The notes beneath the pieces are model-generated. The model was not told the origin of the DNA, searched no databases, and was given only the letters and a program-made list of their open reading frames with translations. This document shows positions 55,003 to 62,866 of a stretch of DNA of 64,000 nt, in pieces. Numbering within the stretch: the stretch's first letter is position 1; each line of letters opens with the position of its first letter. The translations under genes and the position numbers were made by a program. Location of the stretch: positions 62,001-126,000 of the forward strand of contig JAUQWM010000037.1 in the NCBI GenBank assembly GCA_030835125.1, in the 5' to 3' direction. Source of the stretch: Gemmatimonadaceae bacterium (GTDB lineage Bacteria; Gemmatimonadota; Gemmatimonadetes; Gemmatimonadales; Gemmatimonadaceae).

Positions 55003-55998
55003 ATGACTGCCACCGAACGAGGAGTGCCACGTCCGCAACGGCTCGTCCTGCTGGCCAGCGGCCTGCTGGCCCTGCTCCTCTCGACGAACTGCTTCCCGCC
55101 CGTTGAAGTCACGCCGCCACCGGCGGATGCGCCCGCCGAACTCGTCGCACTCTCCGGTGCGTCGGTGATGATTGGCGTGGGTGACATTGCCACCTGCCCG
55201 TCACCATTCGACGAGGCCACCGCCCGCATCGTGGACAGCGTGTCGCGCGCGGACAGCGCCGCCAAGGTCGAGGACGTCGTGTTCACCCTCGGCGACAACG
55301 TCTATCCCACTGGCGCCAGGGCGAACTGGGACCGCTGCTGGCGCTCTTCGTGGGGAGATACGGCCAAGCGCATCATGAAGTGGCTGCGGCCGGTGGTGGG
55401 CAACCACGACCTGAACGACGGCTTCGGCGAGGCATACTACGCACTGTTCGGCGACGCGGCAGGGCCGAAAGGGAAAGGATTCTACGCGTATGACATCGGC
55501 GAATGGCGGGCGGTTGTCCTCAACAGCGAGATCGTCGTGAACCCGGCGTTCCCGGTCGAGCTCCGGCGCGAGCAGGAGGAATGGCTCAAGCGGGAACTGG
55601 CCACCAACGGCAAGCAGTGCACCGTGGCGATGTTCCACCGGCCTCGCTTCAGCTCGGGAGGCCACGCGGGCGACCTGCGCATGACGAGCCTCTGGTCGAT
55701 CCTCTACGAGGGGAACGCCGACGTCATCCTGAACGGGCACGAGCATCATTACGAGCGCTTCGCTCCACAGACACCCGCCGGATTGCGTGACACGGTCCGG
55801 GGGATCACCCAGATCATCGCTGGAACGGGCGGCGCGGACCTTACCGGGGTCAGGGTGCCCGTGGCGCCCAACTCCATGGTGCGCGTCGTGGGGCACTACG
55901 GCGTGCTGAAGCTCACGCTGGGGGCGGGGGAGTACCAGCACGCCTTCCTTGATATCGATGGGCGGATCTGGGACCGTGCCGCGGGGAAGTGTCACTGA
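55003..55998 (+). CDS. exported metallophosphoesterase (calcineurin-like), lipoprotein
   Basis: 331 residues from ATG 55003, 15 bases after the previous stop. A hydrophobic N-terminus with STNC (Cys near 30) suggests a lipoprotein. The five metallophosphatase motifs are present: GVGDIATC, GDNVYP, GNHDLND, MFHRPRF and NGHEHHYER. That is the arrangement of purple-acid/alkaline phosphodiesterase-like enzymes with a bimetal centre. It would remove phosphate from an extracytoplasmic substrate. Immediate neighbour of the kinase-like barrel, hence a possible opposing enzyme (inference). The stop overlaps the next ATG. Confidence 0.88.
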   Translation: MTATERGVPRPQRLVLLASGLLALLLSTNCFPPVEVTPPPADAPAELVALSGASVMIGVGDIATCPSPFDEATARIVDSVSRADSAAKVEDVVFTLGDNVYPTGARANWDRCWRSSWGDTAKRIMKWLRPVVGNHDLNDGFGEAYYALFGDAAGPKGKGFYAYDIGEWRAVVLNSEIVVNPAFPVELRREQEEWLKRELATNGKQCTVAMFHRPRFSSGGHAGDLRMTSLWSILYEGNADVILNGHEHHYERFAPQTPAGLRDTVRGITQIIAGTGGADLTGVRVPVAPNSMVRVVGHYGVLKLTLGAGEYQHAFLDIDGRIWDRAAGKCH

Positions 55999-56684
55999 TG
56001 ACGGACCCCTTCGCCGAGTCTCCGCCCGCCGAAGGCCCAGGCGAGTCCCGTCCGGAACAGGTGGCGGCCAGCCTCTACCGCAACCACCTGTACGCGGCAC
56101 GCCACCTGGCCGACCTTGCCTGCGAGCTCGAGAAGGCCGTGGAAGGCACCCCGGATGCCGAGGTCTTGCGGCAGCATCGCGCCTACGTCAGTGGCGCGAT
56201 CCTGTCGGCTGCGGCCTTTCTCGAAGCATCGATCAACGAGCTGTACCTGGAGGTCCAGGACCTCGGACTGAACGGCGGTCGCGGCGGCCGGCGGCGGGTG
56301 CTGGCGGTTCCCGCGCACTTCTGGTCGGATGCCGCGCGGCCACCAGTCCTGCACAAGTATCAGCTCGTGCTCGTCGTGGCGGATGCGGAGCCGTTCGACG
56401 AATCGCGTCCCCCGTTCCGCGATGCGGACGGGCTGATCGCCCTCCGCGACGCACTGGTCCACGGCCGGCCGGACTGGCGTGACCAGCATGGACGGCGCCA
56501 GAACCTCGAACGCCGGCTGCGGGCAAAGTTCGCGCACAACCAGCTCTCGTCGCCGGCGGATCCGGAGTTCCCCGACCGGTTGTTAGGCGCCGGCTGCGCG
56601 ACCTGGACCGTGCGCGTCGCCGAGCGGTTCAGCGACGAGTTCTGCCACCGGATGGCGATTCCGGCCAGGGGAGCGGGCACCTGA
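55998..56684 (+). CDS. HEPN-like helical protein
   Basis: 228 residues from ATG 55998 (overlaps the upstream stop as TGATG; the GTG at 55989 is less likely). All-alpha, with YRNHLYAARHLADLACELE, YVSGAILSAAAFLEASINELYLE and the motif RDALVHGRPDW, an R-x4-H as in HEPN-domain proteins (family RX4-6H). HEPN domains bind nucleotides or cut RNA in toxin, CRISPR and stress systems, and some are inert. The enlarged loop between helices (VLHKYQLVLVVADAEPF) matches proteins annotated as hypothetical in actinobacteria. No antitoxin-like neighbour is seen. Confidence 0.55.
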   Translation: MTDPFAESPPAEGPGESRPEQVAASLYRNHLYAARHLADLACELEKAVEGTPDAEVLRQHRAYVSGAILSAAAFLEASINELYLEVQDLGLNGGRGGRRRVLAVPAHFWSDAARPPVLHKYQLVLVVADAEPFDESRPPFRDADGLIALRDALVHGRPDWRDQHGRRQNLERRLRAKFAHNQLSSPADPEFPDRLLGAGCATWTVRVAERFSDEFCHRMAIPARGAGT

Positions 56685-56750
56685 CGTCACCCGCGGCCAT
56701 GGCGAAGGCGCCACGCACGCCACCCTCCGCGAGGCGGGGTGTCGTTGCGT

Positions 56751-56771
56751 CTCCGGACGGCGGTCCGCGGA
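56751..56771. terminator. weak hairpin in the convergent gap
   Basis: CTCCGGAC and GGTCCGCGGAG (56751-56771) pair with a bulge; a second imperfect stem with CACCC/GGGTG arms lies at 56721-56741. Between the convergent HEPN-like and HAD genes. Confidence 0.35.
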
Positions 56772-56784
56772 GGGAGCGCGTCCC

Positions 56785-57660
56785 TTACTGGACGCGCGCC
56801 AGCCGCAGGTGAGGAACCGCGCTGCCGGCGCCGGAGAAGGGCGAGTTGGGATACTGCGTCAGCAGGTGGATGTGATCCTCGTAGACGGCCACCGCGCCCT
56901 GCAGTGTGGTATCCGTCCATCCGCCGCAGCGGAGTGCGACCACGTCGATGCCGCCGCGCTCGCCGGTCGCGACGTCGTACGGCGAGTCGCCGAGGAAGAC
57001 CACGCCCTCGCGGCTGCACTCGCACCGCGCGATCACCGACGCCACGATTTCGGCCAGTGCCGCGTCCCGCGGCTCCCCATCAGCGGCGACGACGTCATCG
57101 AGCAGGTCGGCGACCCCTGAGGCCCGCACGAGCCCGGGGGCCATCTCCGACGTGCCGCTGGAAAGGACGATGAGGCGGAGGCCGTCGGCCTTCATGCGCT
57201 GCAGCAGCCGGCGCGCGCCAACGTACGGGAGGATGCGGGGCAGGTACCAGGTGCGAAAGATACGCTCCTGCTGGCGGATCATCTCGCGCCCCTCCGCCGA
57301 GTCGGCGCTCACACCCGCGACGATCCGCAGCAACTCGGCGGCGGCGACGCCGCTCAGGTGTCGCAGGAGATCGATGGACACGTCGTGTCCGCCATCGTGC
57401 AGCGCGACCAGCCACGACAGAGTCGACGCCTCTCGTGTGTCCACGAGGACGCCCTCGAGGCCGAGGATGACGGCGCGGCGTTCGCGCGGACGCACGCGCT
57501 TCGTGAGCGACGTCTGTGGGCCGGGCACGTAGCGGAGCCGCGCGCCGACGGGTCGCTCGATATCCAGGGCCGGGCCAGCCGCCGGGCGCGTCGCGGGATC
57601 GATGAGCGTCGGGCCATCGATGGTCCCGGTCGGCTCGAGGTGGAGGTCGCTCATGTGCAT
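56785..57660 (-). CDS. HAD-superfamily protein lacking the catalytic nucleophile
   Basis: 291 residues from ATG 57658-57660 (57652-57654 is the alternative). The HAD phosphatase core spans about 62-280 with an alpha-helical cap (about 80-160). Motif I reads VILGLEGVLVDT, so Gly 67 and Glu 69 stand where the nucleophile and acid/base Asp normally are. Motif II SSGTSE and motif IV FLGDSPYDVATGERGG are intact. Without motif I Asp it should not hydrolyse phosphate; a binding or regulatory role is inferred. The closest active relatives look like beta-phosphoglucomutase/phosphoglycolate-type enzymes. An N-terminal extension (1-58) is proline-rich and unusual. Confidence 0.8.
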   Translation of the reverse strand: MHMSDLHLEPTGTIDGPTLIDPATRPAAGPALDIERPVGARLRYVPGPQTSLTKRVRPRERRAVILGLEGVLVDTREASTLSWLVALHDGGHDVSIDLLRHLSGVAAAELLRIVAGVSADSAEGREMIRQQERIFRTWYLPRILPYVGARRLLQRMKADGLRLIVLSSGTSEMAPGLVRASGVADLLDDVVAADGEPRDAALAEIVASVIARCECSREGVVFLGDSPYDVATGERGGIDVVALRCGGWTDTTLQGAVAVYEDHIHLLTQYPNSPFSGAGSAVPHLRLARVQ

Positions 57661-57917
57661 CGCAGGGCCCTCAGTGCGGGTCGCGTCAGGAAATGCCGTC
57701 GTGGTCCTACAGGAGCCCTGATTTCCGCGCAACGGCGGCAGGACACCAGTGGTCGACAACATGCGAGGGCGATGCGTCGCGCGACATTGCGCGGCGGTAA
57801 CGTCTTTGTCTTGGACCTCAGGGATAGGGCCGATCGCCTGAACGACGAAGGGTGACGGAGGATTCGGCCTGACTCAGCCATTCCCCCATCACCCTCGGTG
57901 CGCCGGATCCGTTGGAC

Positions 57918-58130
57918 TCAGCGGTTCACGGACTTCAGGCCATCCTCGAACTCACGGACTTCCTTCTCCGCGGCGTCGCGGGTCTTTCCGTACTTGGCCT
58001 GGACCCATCCGAGGAGCTGGTCGCGCTTGCCCTCGATACGGTCGAGTTCATCGTCGGTGAGGTCACCCCACTTCTCCTTGAGATGGCCCTTGTAGTGGCG
58101 CCAGTTGCCCTTGATCTCGTCCCAGTTCAT
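57918..58130 (-). CDS. CsbD-family stress protein
   Basis: 70 residues from ATG 58128-58130, preceded by AGGAGG. The CsbD signature ([24 protein letters not shown]) is complete and the length matches the family (60-75 residues). CsbD-like proteins are small, charged, probably disordered or helical, and are induced by general stress in many bacteria; molecular role unknown. The 257 bases downstream to 57660 hold only a loose stem (arms AGGGTGA near 57850 and TCACCCT near 57890). Confidence 0.9.
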   Translation of the reverse strand: MNWDEIKGNWRHYKGHLKEKWGDLTDDELDRIEGKRDQLLGWVQAKYGKTRDAAEKEVREFEDGLKSVNR

Positions 58131-58380
58131 GACACGCCTCCTGTGTTCGGTACGTGTATTTGGAACGCCCCCGCCCGAGCGAGGGTCGCTGCGCAAGATG
58201 CGCCGATCGTGGATGCGATGGCATTGCACGGCCGGTCAGGTCTCGCTACTCCCTGGGGGGAATGGGCAAATGGCGGCTGGCTCGTGAACAGGGACCTCCC
58301 ACGAATCCCCGAGCCGCGCGATGAAGTCGCAGAGGCTCCGCTCACGAAACCAGCCGCCGATCGGCCCTGTCGAGGGTCCG

Positions 58381-58590
58381 TCAGTCCGACGGATCGCCGA
58401 ACCCGAATCCCTCATCAGCAGATTCGTCGGCGCCGCCTTCCTCGATCGGCTCGGCGTCCTCGTCGACGGCCGGCTCGAGTACGAGTTCGTCCTCGTCATC
58501 GAGGATGTCGGAGTGCGAGGCGGACTCCACCGCGTCCACACCATCAAGGTCCTGGTCAATGCCCATCGGGATGCTGTCGTCGGGAATCAT
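58381..58590 (-). CDS. small acidic protein
   Basis: 69 residues from ATG 58588-58590, with GGGAGA upstream. Extremely acidic (IPDDSIPMGIDQDLDGVD, DILDDEDELVLEPAVDEDAE), with almost no basic residues. No signal peptide. Such proteins are usually disordered; some bind basic partners or metals. The longer frame to 58821 adds an unsupported basic part. Lies in the stress-type cluster with CsbD and the 50-residue membrane protein. The 250 bases between it and CsbD show no supported gene. Confidence 0.55.
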   Translation of the reverse strand: MIPDDSIPMGIDQDLDGVDAVESASHSDILDDEDELVLEPAVDEDAEPIEEGGADESADEGFGFGDPSD

Positions 58591-58901
58591 CTGGAAGTCT
58601 CCCTCAGGTGGGTCCGGCGGTTGTACGGCACGGGGCCGTGACGAGCGTGCGACAGTATTGGCGTACCGATGCACTCGCGACATTCCCCGCGCGGCGGATT
58701 TTGCGCCTGTCCGCGAGAGGCAGGCGCGCGTGCCCCGCACGGTGTCGCCGGGAGACACGCGCTGGGGAGATCGCGACGGCACCGTTCGCTGCGAACCCGT
58801 GCGCGGCAACCTTCGCATCATGCGGGGTAGTCCCCAACGCGCGTGCGTCGCGCCAATGCGACCGTCGCGCCGTCATTCCCCGTCACCTGGAGTGCCTGAC
58901 G
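58591..58901. other. 311-base gap in the stress cluster
   Basis: No supported gene. It holds a 7-bp stem GCGCCTG/CAGGCGC (58703-58709 and 58721-58727) and promoter space for divergent genes, but no clear promoter. GCCTGACG occurs near 58894 just before the next start. Confidence 0.5.
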
Positions 58902-59054
58902 ATGCTTACTGGAATCGCGGTAGTCCTGCTGGTCCTGTGGTTACTGGGCCTCGTGTCTTCGTACACCATCGGCGGTTTCATCCACCTGCTCCTCGTCGTC
59001 GCCGTCGTGCTCTTCCTCGTCGGCGTGATCCAGGGCCGGCGTCCGGTGGTCTGA
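58902..59054 (+). CDS. Lmo0937-family small membrane protein
   Basis: 50 residues from ATG 58902, with GGAG nine bases upstream. Two hydrophobic helices (IAVVLLVLWLLGLVS and IHLLLVVAVVLFLVGVI) joined by YTIGGF and ending in a basic tail. This is the lmo0937/DUF5670 family, found widely and often near stress genes; a small inner-membrane protein without a known role. Too short for most gene finders. Confidence 0.85.
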   Translation: MLTGIAVVLLVLWLLGLVSSYTIGGFIHLLLVVAVVLFLVGVIQGRRPVV

Positions 59055-59063
59055 GAAAACTTC

Positions 59064-59091
59064 AGGCATCAGGCATCGGGCATCAGGCATC
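59064..59091. repeat. heptanucleotide array AGGCATC x4
   Basis: Units AGGCATC, AGGCATC, GGGCATC, AGGCATC in the 92-base gap between two small genes, followed by AGGGGC. Confidence 0.9.
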
Positions 59092-59146
59092 AGGGGCACC
59101 TGATCGCCGGCAACTCATTCTCCCGGATTGCGCGAGGTACTCATCG

Positions 59147-59740
59147 ATGACCGCGAGTGTGCAGCGCCATGGTCGGTACCAGCTGTTCGAGACGCCACGG
59201 CAGAACCGGATCCTCGTCCTCAATGACGACCTCTGGTATGCATGGGTCGAGGGGCAACAGGGTGAGCTCCTCGTCCGCTCGGACTCCGACCATGAGAGCC
59301 GGGGCGTGATCCGGGAGGGTGAGTTCTACCTCGTCGACTTCACGGATGACCCCGGCTTTACCGACGTGCCGCACCTCTTCCTCGAGCGCGACGGCGGCTT
59401 CCAGGAGGTCATCCTCCCGAATGGCCTGCCCACCGATGACGACAACCAGAAACGGGTCGTGGGCACCGACAAGTCGATCCCGCGCGAGGACCTCGAGCAG
59501 GCCCTCGGGACGGATGGTCGCGACGCGTCCAACCGGTCCGGGGAGCATGGTCGCGAAGCCAAGCCGGGCGGCGGCGAACTCGCCCTCGCGATCCCGGGCT
59601 TCGACGAATTGTCCATCCGGGGGGCGCGCCCGCACCTGGACGACCTGAGCGACGATGAGCTGCGTGCGCTGCGATCGTACGAGGAAGACCACAAGCGACG
59701 GAAGACGCTCCTGCACGAGATCGACCGCCGGCTCCGCTGA
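59147..59740 (+). CDS. conserved protein of unknown function, stress cluster
   Basis: 197 residues from ATG 59147; the longer frame from 58505 runs through the small membrane gene. A beta-rich first half (YQLFETPRQNRILVLNDDLWYAWVEGQQGELLVRSDSDH, GEFYLVDFTDDP) suggests a small barrel or SH3-like fold. The second half (120-197) is polar with a terminal helix (LRALRSYEEDHKRRKTLLHEIDRRL). No signal peptide. I do not recognise a family. It ends 14 bases before the SDR gene and probably shares its transcript. Confidence 0.6.
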   Translation: MTASVQRHGRYQLFETPRQNRILVLNDDLWYAWVEGQQGELLVRSDSDHESRGVIREGEFYLVDFTDDPGFTDVPHLFLERDGGFQEVILPNGLPTDDDNQKRVVGTDKSIPREDLEQALGTDGRDASNRSGEHGREAKPGGGELALAIPGFDELSIRGARPHLDDLSDDELRALRSYEEDHKRRKTLLHEIDRRLR

Positions 59741-59754
59741 CTGAGGGAACGACC

Positions 59755-60744
59755 ATGGCACGACAGGGACGGGGCACGGCCCGGAAGAAGAAGCGTGCGA
59801 CGCGTGCGGTGCGCCTCACGCGCGCATCGAAGGCGCGACCCGCCGGACGCAACGGCAGCGCGCCGCAGGAGCGCGTCGCGCAGTACCCGAGGCGCCAGGC
59901 GGCGCAGCGCATCGAGTCGCCGGGCCTCGAATCGGAACTGGATCCCCGGCCCCAGTTCGAGGCGCCTGCGTATCGACCGGCGGGCAAGCTCCACGGCCGG
60001 AAGGCGCTCGTCACGGGCGGCGATTCGGGGATCGGACGTGCCGTGACGGTGTTGTTTGCCCGCGAAGGCGCGGACGTGGCGATCGTGTACATGAAGGAGG
60101 AGCAGTCGGACGCCGAGGAGACACAACGCAACGCCGAGGCGGCAGGTCGTCGGTGTATCCTCATCCCGGGCGATGTGACCAACCCGCGATTCTGTCGCGA
60201 GGCCGTCAGGCGCGCCCATCGCGAACTGGGCGGTCTCGACCTCCTCGTCAACAACGCGGCGTTCCAGGAGAGCGTCGAACAGCTCGAGGACATCTCCGAC
60301 GAGCAGTGGGACCGCACGTTCAGGACCAACATCCATGCGTACTTCTGGGTGACAAAGGCGGCGCTGCGGTACCTCAAGCCGGGATCCGCGATCATCAACA
60401 CCGGATCCGTGACCGGATTGCAGGGCAGCGGGAAGCTGCTGGACTATTCGGCCACGAAGGGGGCGATCCACACATTCACCAAGTCGCTCGCGCAGAGCCT
60501 GGTGGATCGCGGCATTCGCGTGAACTGCGTGGCGCCGGGTCCGGTGTGGACGCCGCTCAACCCGGCCGATGCCGGGCGTTCCCCCGAGGACATCGCCACC
60601 TTCGGGACGGATCAGCCGATGCACCGGGCGGCGCAGCCGGAAGAGATGGCCCCCGCGTACGTGTTCTTCGCATCGGAGGCGGATTCAAGCTACGTGACCG
60701 GTGAAGTCCTGGCAGAACTGGGTGGTGAGACTACAGCGGGCTGA
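59755..60744 (+). CDS. SDR oxidoreductase, general stress protein 39 type, with basic N-terminal tail
   Basis: 329 residues from ATG 59755. Residues 1-45 are very basic (ARKKKRATRAVRL, TRASKARPAGR), an addition of about 45 over the usual 285-residue GSP39/YdaD form. The Rossmann core shows VTGGDSGIGRAV (near 87), the NNAA motif in LLVNNAAFQES, and the active-site Ser and YSATK motif (NTGSVTG ... YSATKGA). The family (B. subtilis YdaD/YhdF) is part of the general stress regulon; substrates are unknown. The tail recalls histone-like DNA-binding tails. Confidence 0.88.
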   Translation: MARQGRGTARKKKRATRAVRLTRASKARPAGRNGSAPQERVAQYPRRQAAQRIESPGLESELDPRPQFEAPAYRPAGKLHGRKALVTGGDSGIGRAVTVLFAREGADVAIVYMKEEQSDAEETQRNAEAAGRRCILIPGDVTNPRFCREAVRRAHRELGGLDLLVNNAAFQESVEQLEDISDEQWDRTFRTNIHAYFWVTKAALRYLKPGSAIINTGSVTGLQGSGKLLDYSATKGAIHTFTKSLAQSLVDRGIRVNCVAPGPVWTPLNPADAGRSPEDIATFGTDQPMHRAAQPEEMAPAYVFFASEADSSYVTGEVLAELGGETTAG

Positions 60745-60839
60745 ACCGGACACGCGGTGGACCGATCTTCGCGTCCGCGATAGCAGATTCGGGTAGCGTC
60801 GCGATACAATGCGCTTCCCTGAACCGGCGGGACATTCTG

Positions 60840-62795
60840 ATGGTTGGCACTCCACGCGATAATCTGGACGTCGACGCCGAGGTGGTCGCTCAGCTGCCGA
60901 TCGGCCTGTGCGTGTGCGATGCCCCGGATGGCATGCTGCGCCTGTACAACCGGCGCGCCGCCGAGTTGTGGGGTCGCGAGCCGCGGCTGCAGCACCCCGA
61001 TGAGCGCTACACGGGCGCGTTCCGGATGTACGATCTCGATGGGACGCCGATCGACCCGATCGACACCGCCATCGCGAGGGCACTCCGCACGGGGGAACCG
61101 CAGACACGGGATATGCTCGTCGGCCGACCGGATGGCAGTCGCATCGCGGTGCATGCGCACGCGGTGCCGCTGCGTGACGGCGGCGGCCGCATCGTGGGAG
61201 CAATGGTGACGTACGAGGACATGCCCCTGCGGCAGCAGGCCGAGGATGCCGCGGCGTTCCTGGCGGCCATCGTCGCCACGGCGGACGATGCGATCGTGAG
61301 CAAGACGCTCGAGGGACGCATCACGTCCTGGAATGATGGCGCGCGCCGGATCTTCGGATACACGGAGACGGAAGTCATCGGGCGGCCGATCACGCTCCTC
61401 ATCCCCCCGGACCGGCAGATGGAGGAAGAAGCCATCCTGGCCAGGCTGAAGCGGGGGCAGCGGATCGACCACTTCGAGACGGAGCGCGTCACGAAAGACG
61501 GGCGGCGGATCCCGGTCTCCATCACGGTGTCGCCGGTCAAGTCGCACGACGGCCGGATCATCGGGGCCTCCAAGATCGCCCGGGACATCTCCGACCGCCG
61601 GAGGTTCGAGCGCGAGCGCGAGGACCTGCTGTCGCGTGAACGGTCCGCGCGGGCGGAAGCGCAGGCGGCGAATCGTGCCAAGGACGAGTTCCTCGCCATG
61701 CTCGCGCACGAGCTGCGGAACCCGGTCGGCGTCATCGTCAACGCCCTGGCGATCCTCGATCAGCCCGCGGCGTCGGCCGAGTCGAGCGAGCGGGCGCGGC
61801 GTGTGGCCCGGCGGCAGACCGAGCACCTGGCGCAACTCCTGGACGACCTGCTGGACGTGGCGCGCATCACCGGCGGGCGCGTGGAACTGGATCGCGTGGC
61901 GGTGGACCTGCGACAGACCATCAAGGACGCGATCGAGTCCGTCCGGCTCCGCTTCGAGGCCAGGCAGCACGCGGTGAGGATGACGCTGCACCCCGGACCT
62001 GTCACGGTCGTTGGTGACCCGGTGCGCCTGCACCAGGTCCTGGGCAACCTGCTGCATAACGCGTGGAAGTACACGCCAACCGGCGGGTCGGTGACGGTCT
62101 CGCTGGAGGTCGAGGGCGGCGAGGCGGTCATCATCATCCAGGACACCGGGCTTGGGATCCCGGTGGAGAAGCTGGAGGCGATCTTCGAGTTGTTCACGCA
62201 GGCCAACCCGACGCTCGCGCGCACCGAGGGGGGGCTGGGCATCGGCCTCGCGCTCGTCCGCAAGCTCGTCAACGAGCATGGTGGACACGTGGAGGCCGAG
62301 AGCGACGGCCTCGGTTGCGGGTCGCGCTTTACCGTGCGCCTGCCCCTCGCGCCGGAATCGACCGTGGTCCGTCCGAACTCGGTCACGCCGTTGCCCCTGG
62401 GCAGGCAACGCCTCCTCGTCATCGAGGACAACCACGATGGGCGGGAGATGCTCGCCAGCGTGCTCCGGTTGTCCGGGCATGAGGTCCACGCGGCCGCGAC
62501 CGGTGCCGAGGGCATCGAGATCGCCATGCGCGAGCGCCCGGACATTGTGCTGCTCGATATCGGGCTCCCGGACCTCGACGGGTTCTATGTGGGTCGCGAG
62601 CTGCGCCAGCGGTTAGGCGCGGCCGTGCGCCTCGTGGCCCTGACGGGCTATGGGCAGCCCCAGGAGCGCAAGCGCACCCGGGAAGCCGGCTTCGACGCCC
62701 ACGTGGTCAAGCCGGTGGAGCCCGCCGCGCTCAACCAACTAATGCACCGGCTCGCGAAGCGGGGGACGACGCCCCCCGACCCCGCACAGGGCTGA
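60840..62795 (+). CDS. hybrid sensor histidine kinase (PAS-PAS-HisKA-HATPase-REC)
   Basis: 651 residues from ATG 60840. Two PAS domains (about 15-125 and 130-255; the second has WNDGARRIFGYTETEVIG), a coiled linker, HisKA (about 280-350, with His in LAHELRNPVG), an HATPase (about 395-510, NLLHNAWKYT, DTGLGIP, GIGLALV), and a C-terminal receiver (about 520-640) with VIEDNHDG and phospho-acceptor Asp in LLDIGLPDLDG. No membrane helix, so a cytoplasmic sensor, perhaps of redox or small ligands. The response regulator would receive phosphate from the REC domain elsewhere. TACAAT at 60805-60810 may be a -10 box. Confidence 0.92.
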   Translation: MVGTPRDNLDVDAEVVAQLPIGLCVCDAPDGMLRLYNRRAAELWGREPRLQHPDERYTGAFRMYDLDGTPIDPIDTAIARALRTGEPQTRDMLVGRPDGSRIAVHAHAVPLRDGGGRIVGAMVTYEDMPLRQQAEDAAAFLAAIVATADDAIVSKTLEGRITSWNDGARRIFGYTETEVIGRPITLLIPPDRQMEEEAILARLKRGQRIDHFETERVTKDGRRIPVSITVSPVKSHDGRIIGASKIARDISDRRRFEREREDLLSRERSARAEAQAANRAKDEFLAMLAHELRNPVGVIVNALAILDQPAASAESSERARRVARRQTEHLAQLLDDLLDVARITGGRVELDRVAVDLRQTIKDAIESVRLRFEARQHAVRMTLHPGPVTVVGDPVRLHQVLGNLLHNAWKYTPTGGSVTVSLEVEGGEAVIIIQDTGLGIPVEKLEAIFELFTQANPTLARTEGGLGIGLALVRKLVNEHGGHVEAESDGLGCGSRFTVRLPLAPESTVVRPNSVTPLPLGRQRLLVIEDNHDGREMLASVLRLSGHEVHAAATGAEGIEIAMRERPDIVLLDIGLPDLDGFYVGRELRQRLGAAVRLVALTGYGQPQERKRTREAGFDAHVVKPVEPAALNQLMHRLAKRGTTPPDPAQG

Positions 62796-62866
62796 CGCGA
62801 GGGCGCGGCGGAGGTGGCACCAGCCCGTGGTCCCGCGCATCATTGCAGGACCACAACCGCCCCGAC

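Noticed and set aside
55998-57660. HEPN-like and HAD genes considered as a toxin-antitoxin pair
   Set aside because: They are convergent, with separate ends, and the HEPN gene is coupled to the phosphoesterase instead; no antitoxin-type domain is seen.
58236-58559. Minus-strand frame of 107 residues between CsbD and the acidic protein
   Set aside because: Overlaps the acidic-protein gene in another frame; a short stretch (GGWFRERSLCDFIARLGDSWEV) looks protein-like but has no start, ribosome site or family.
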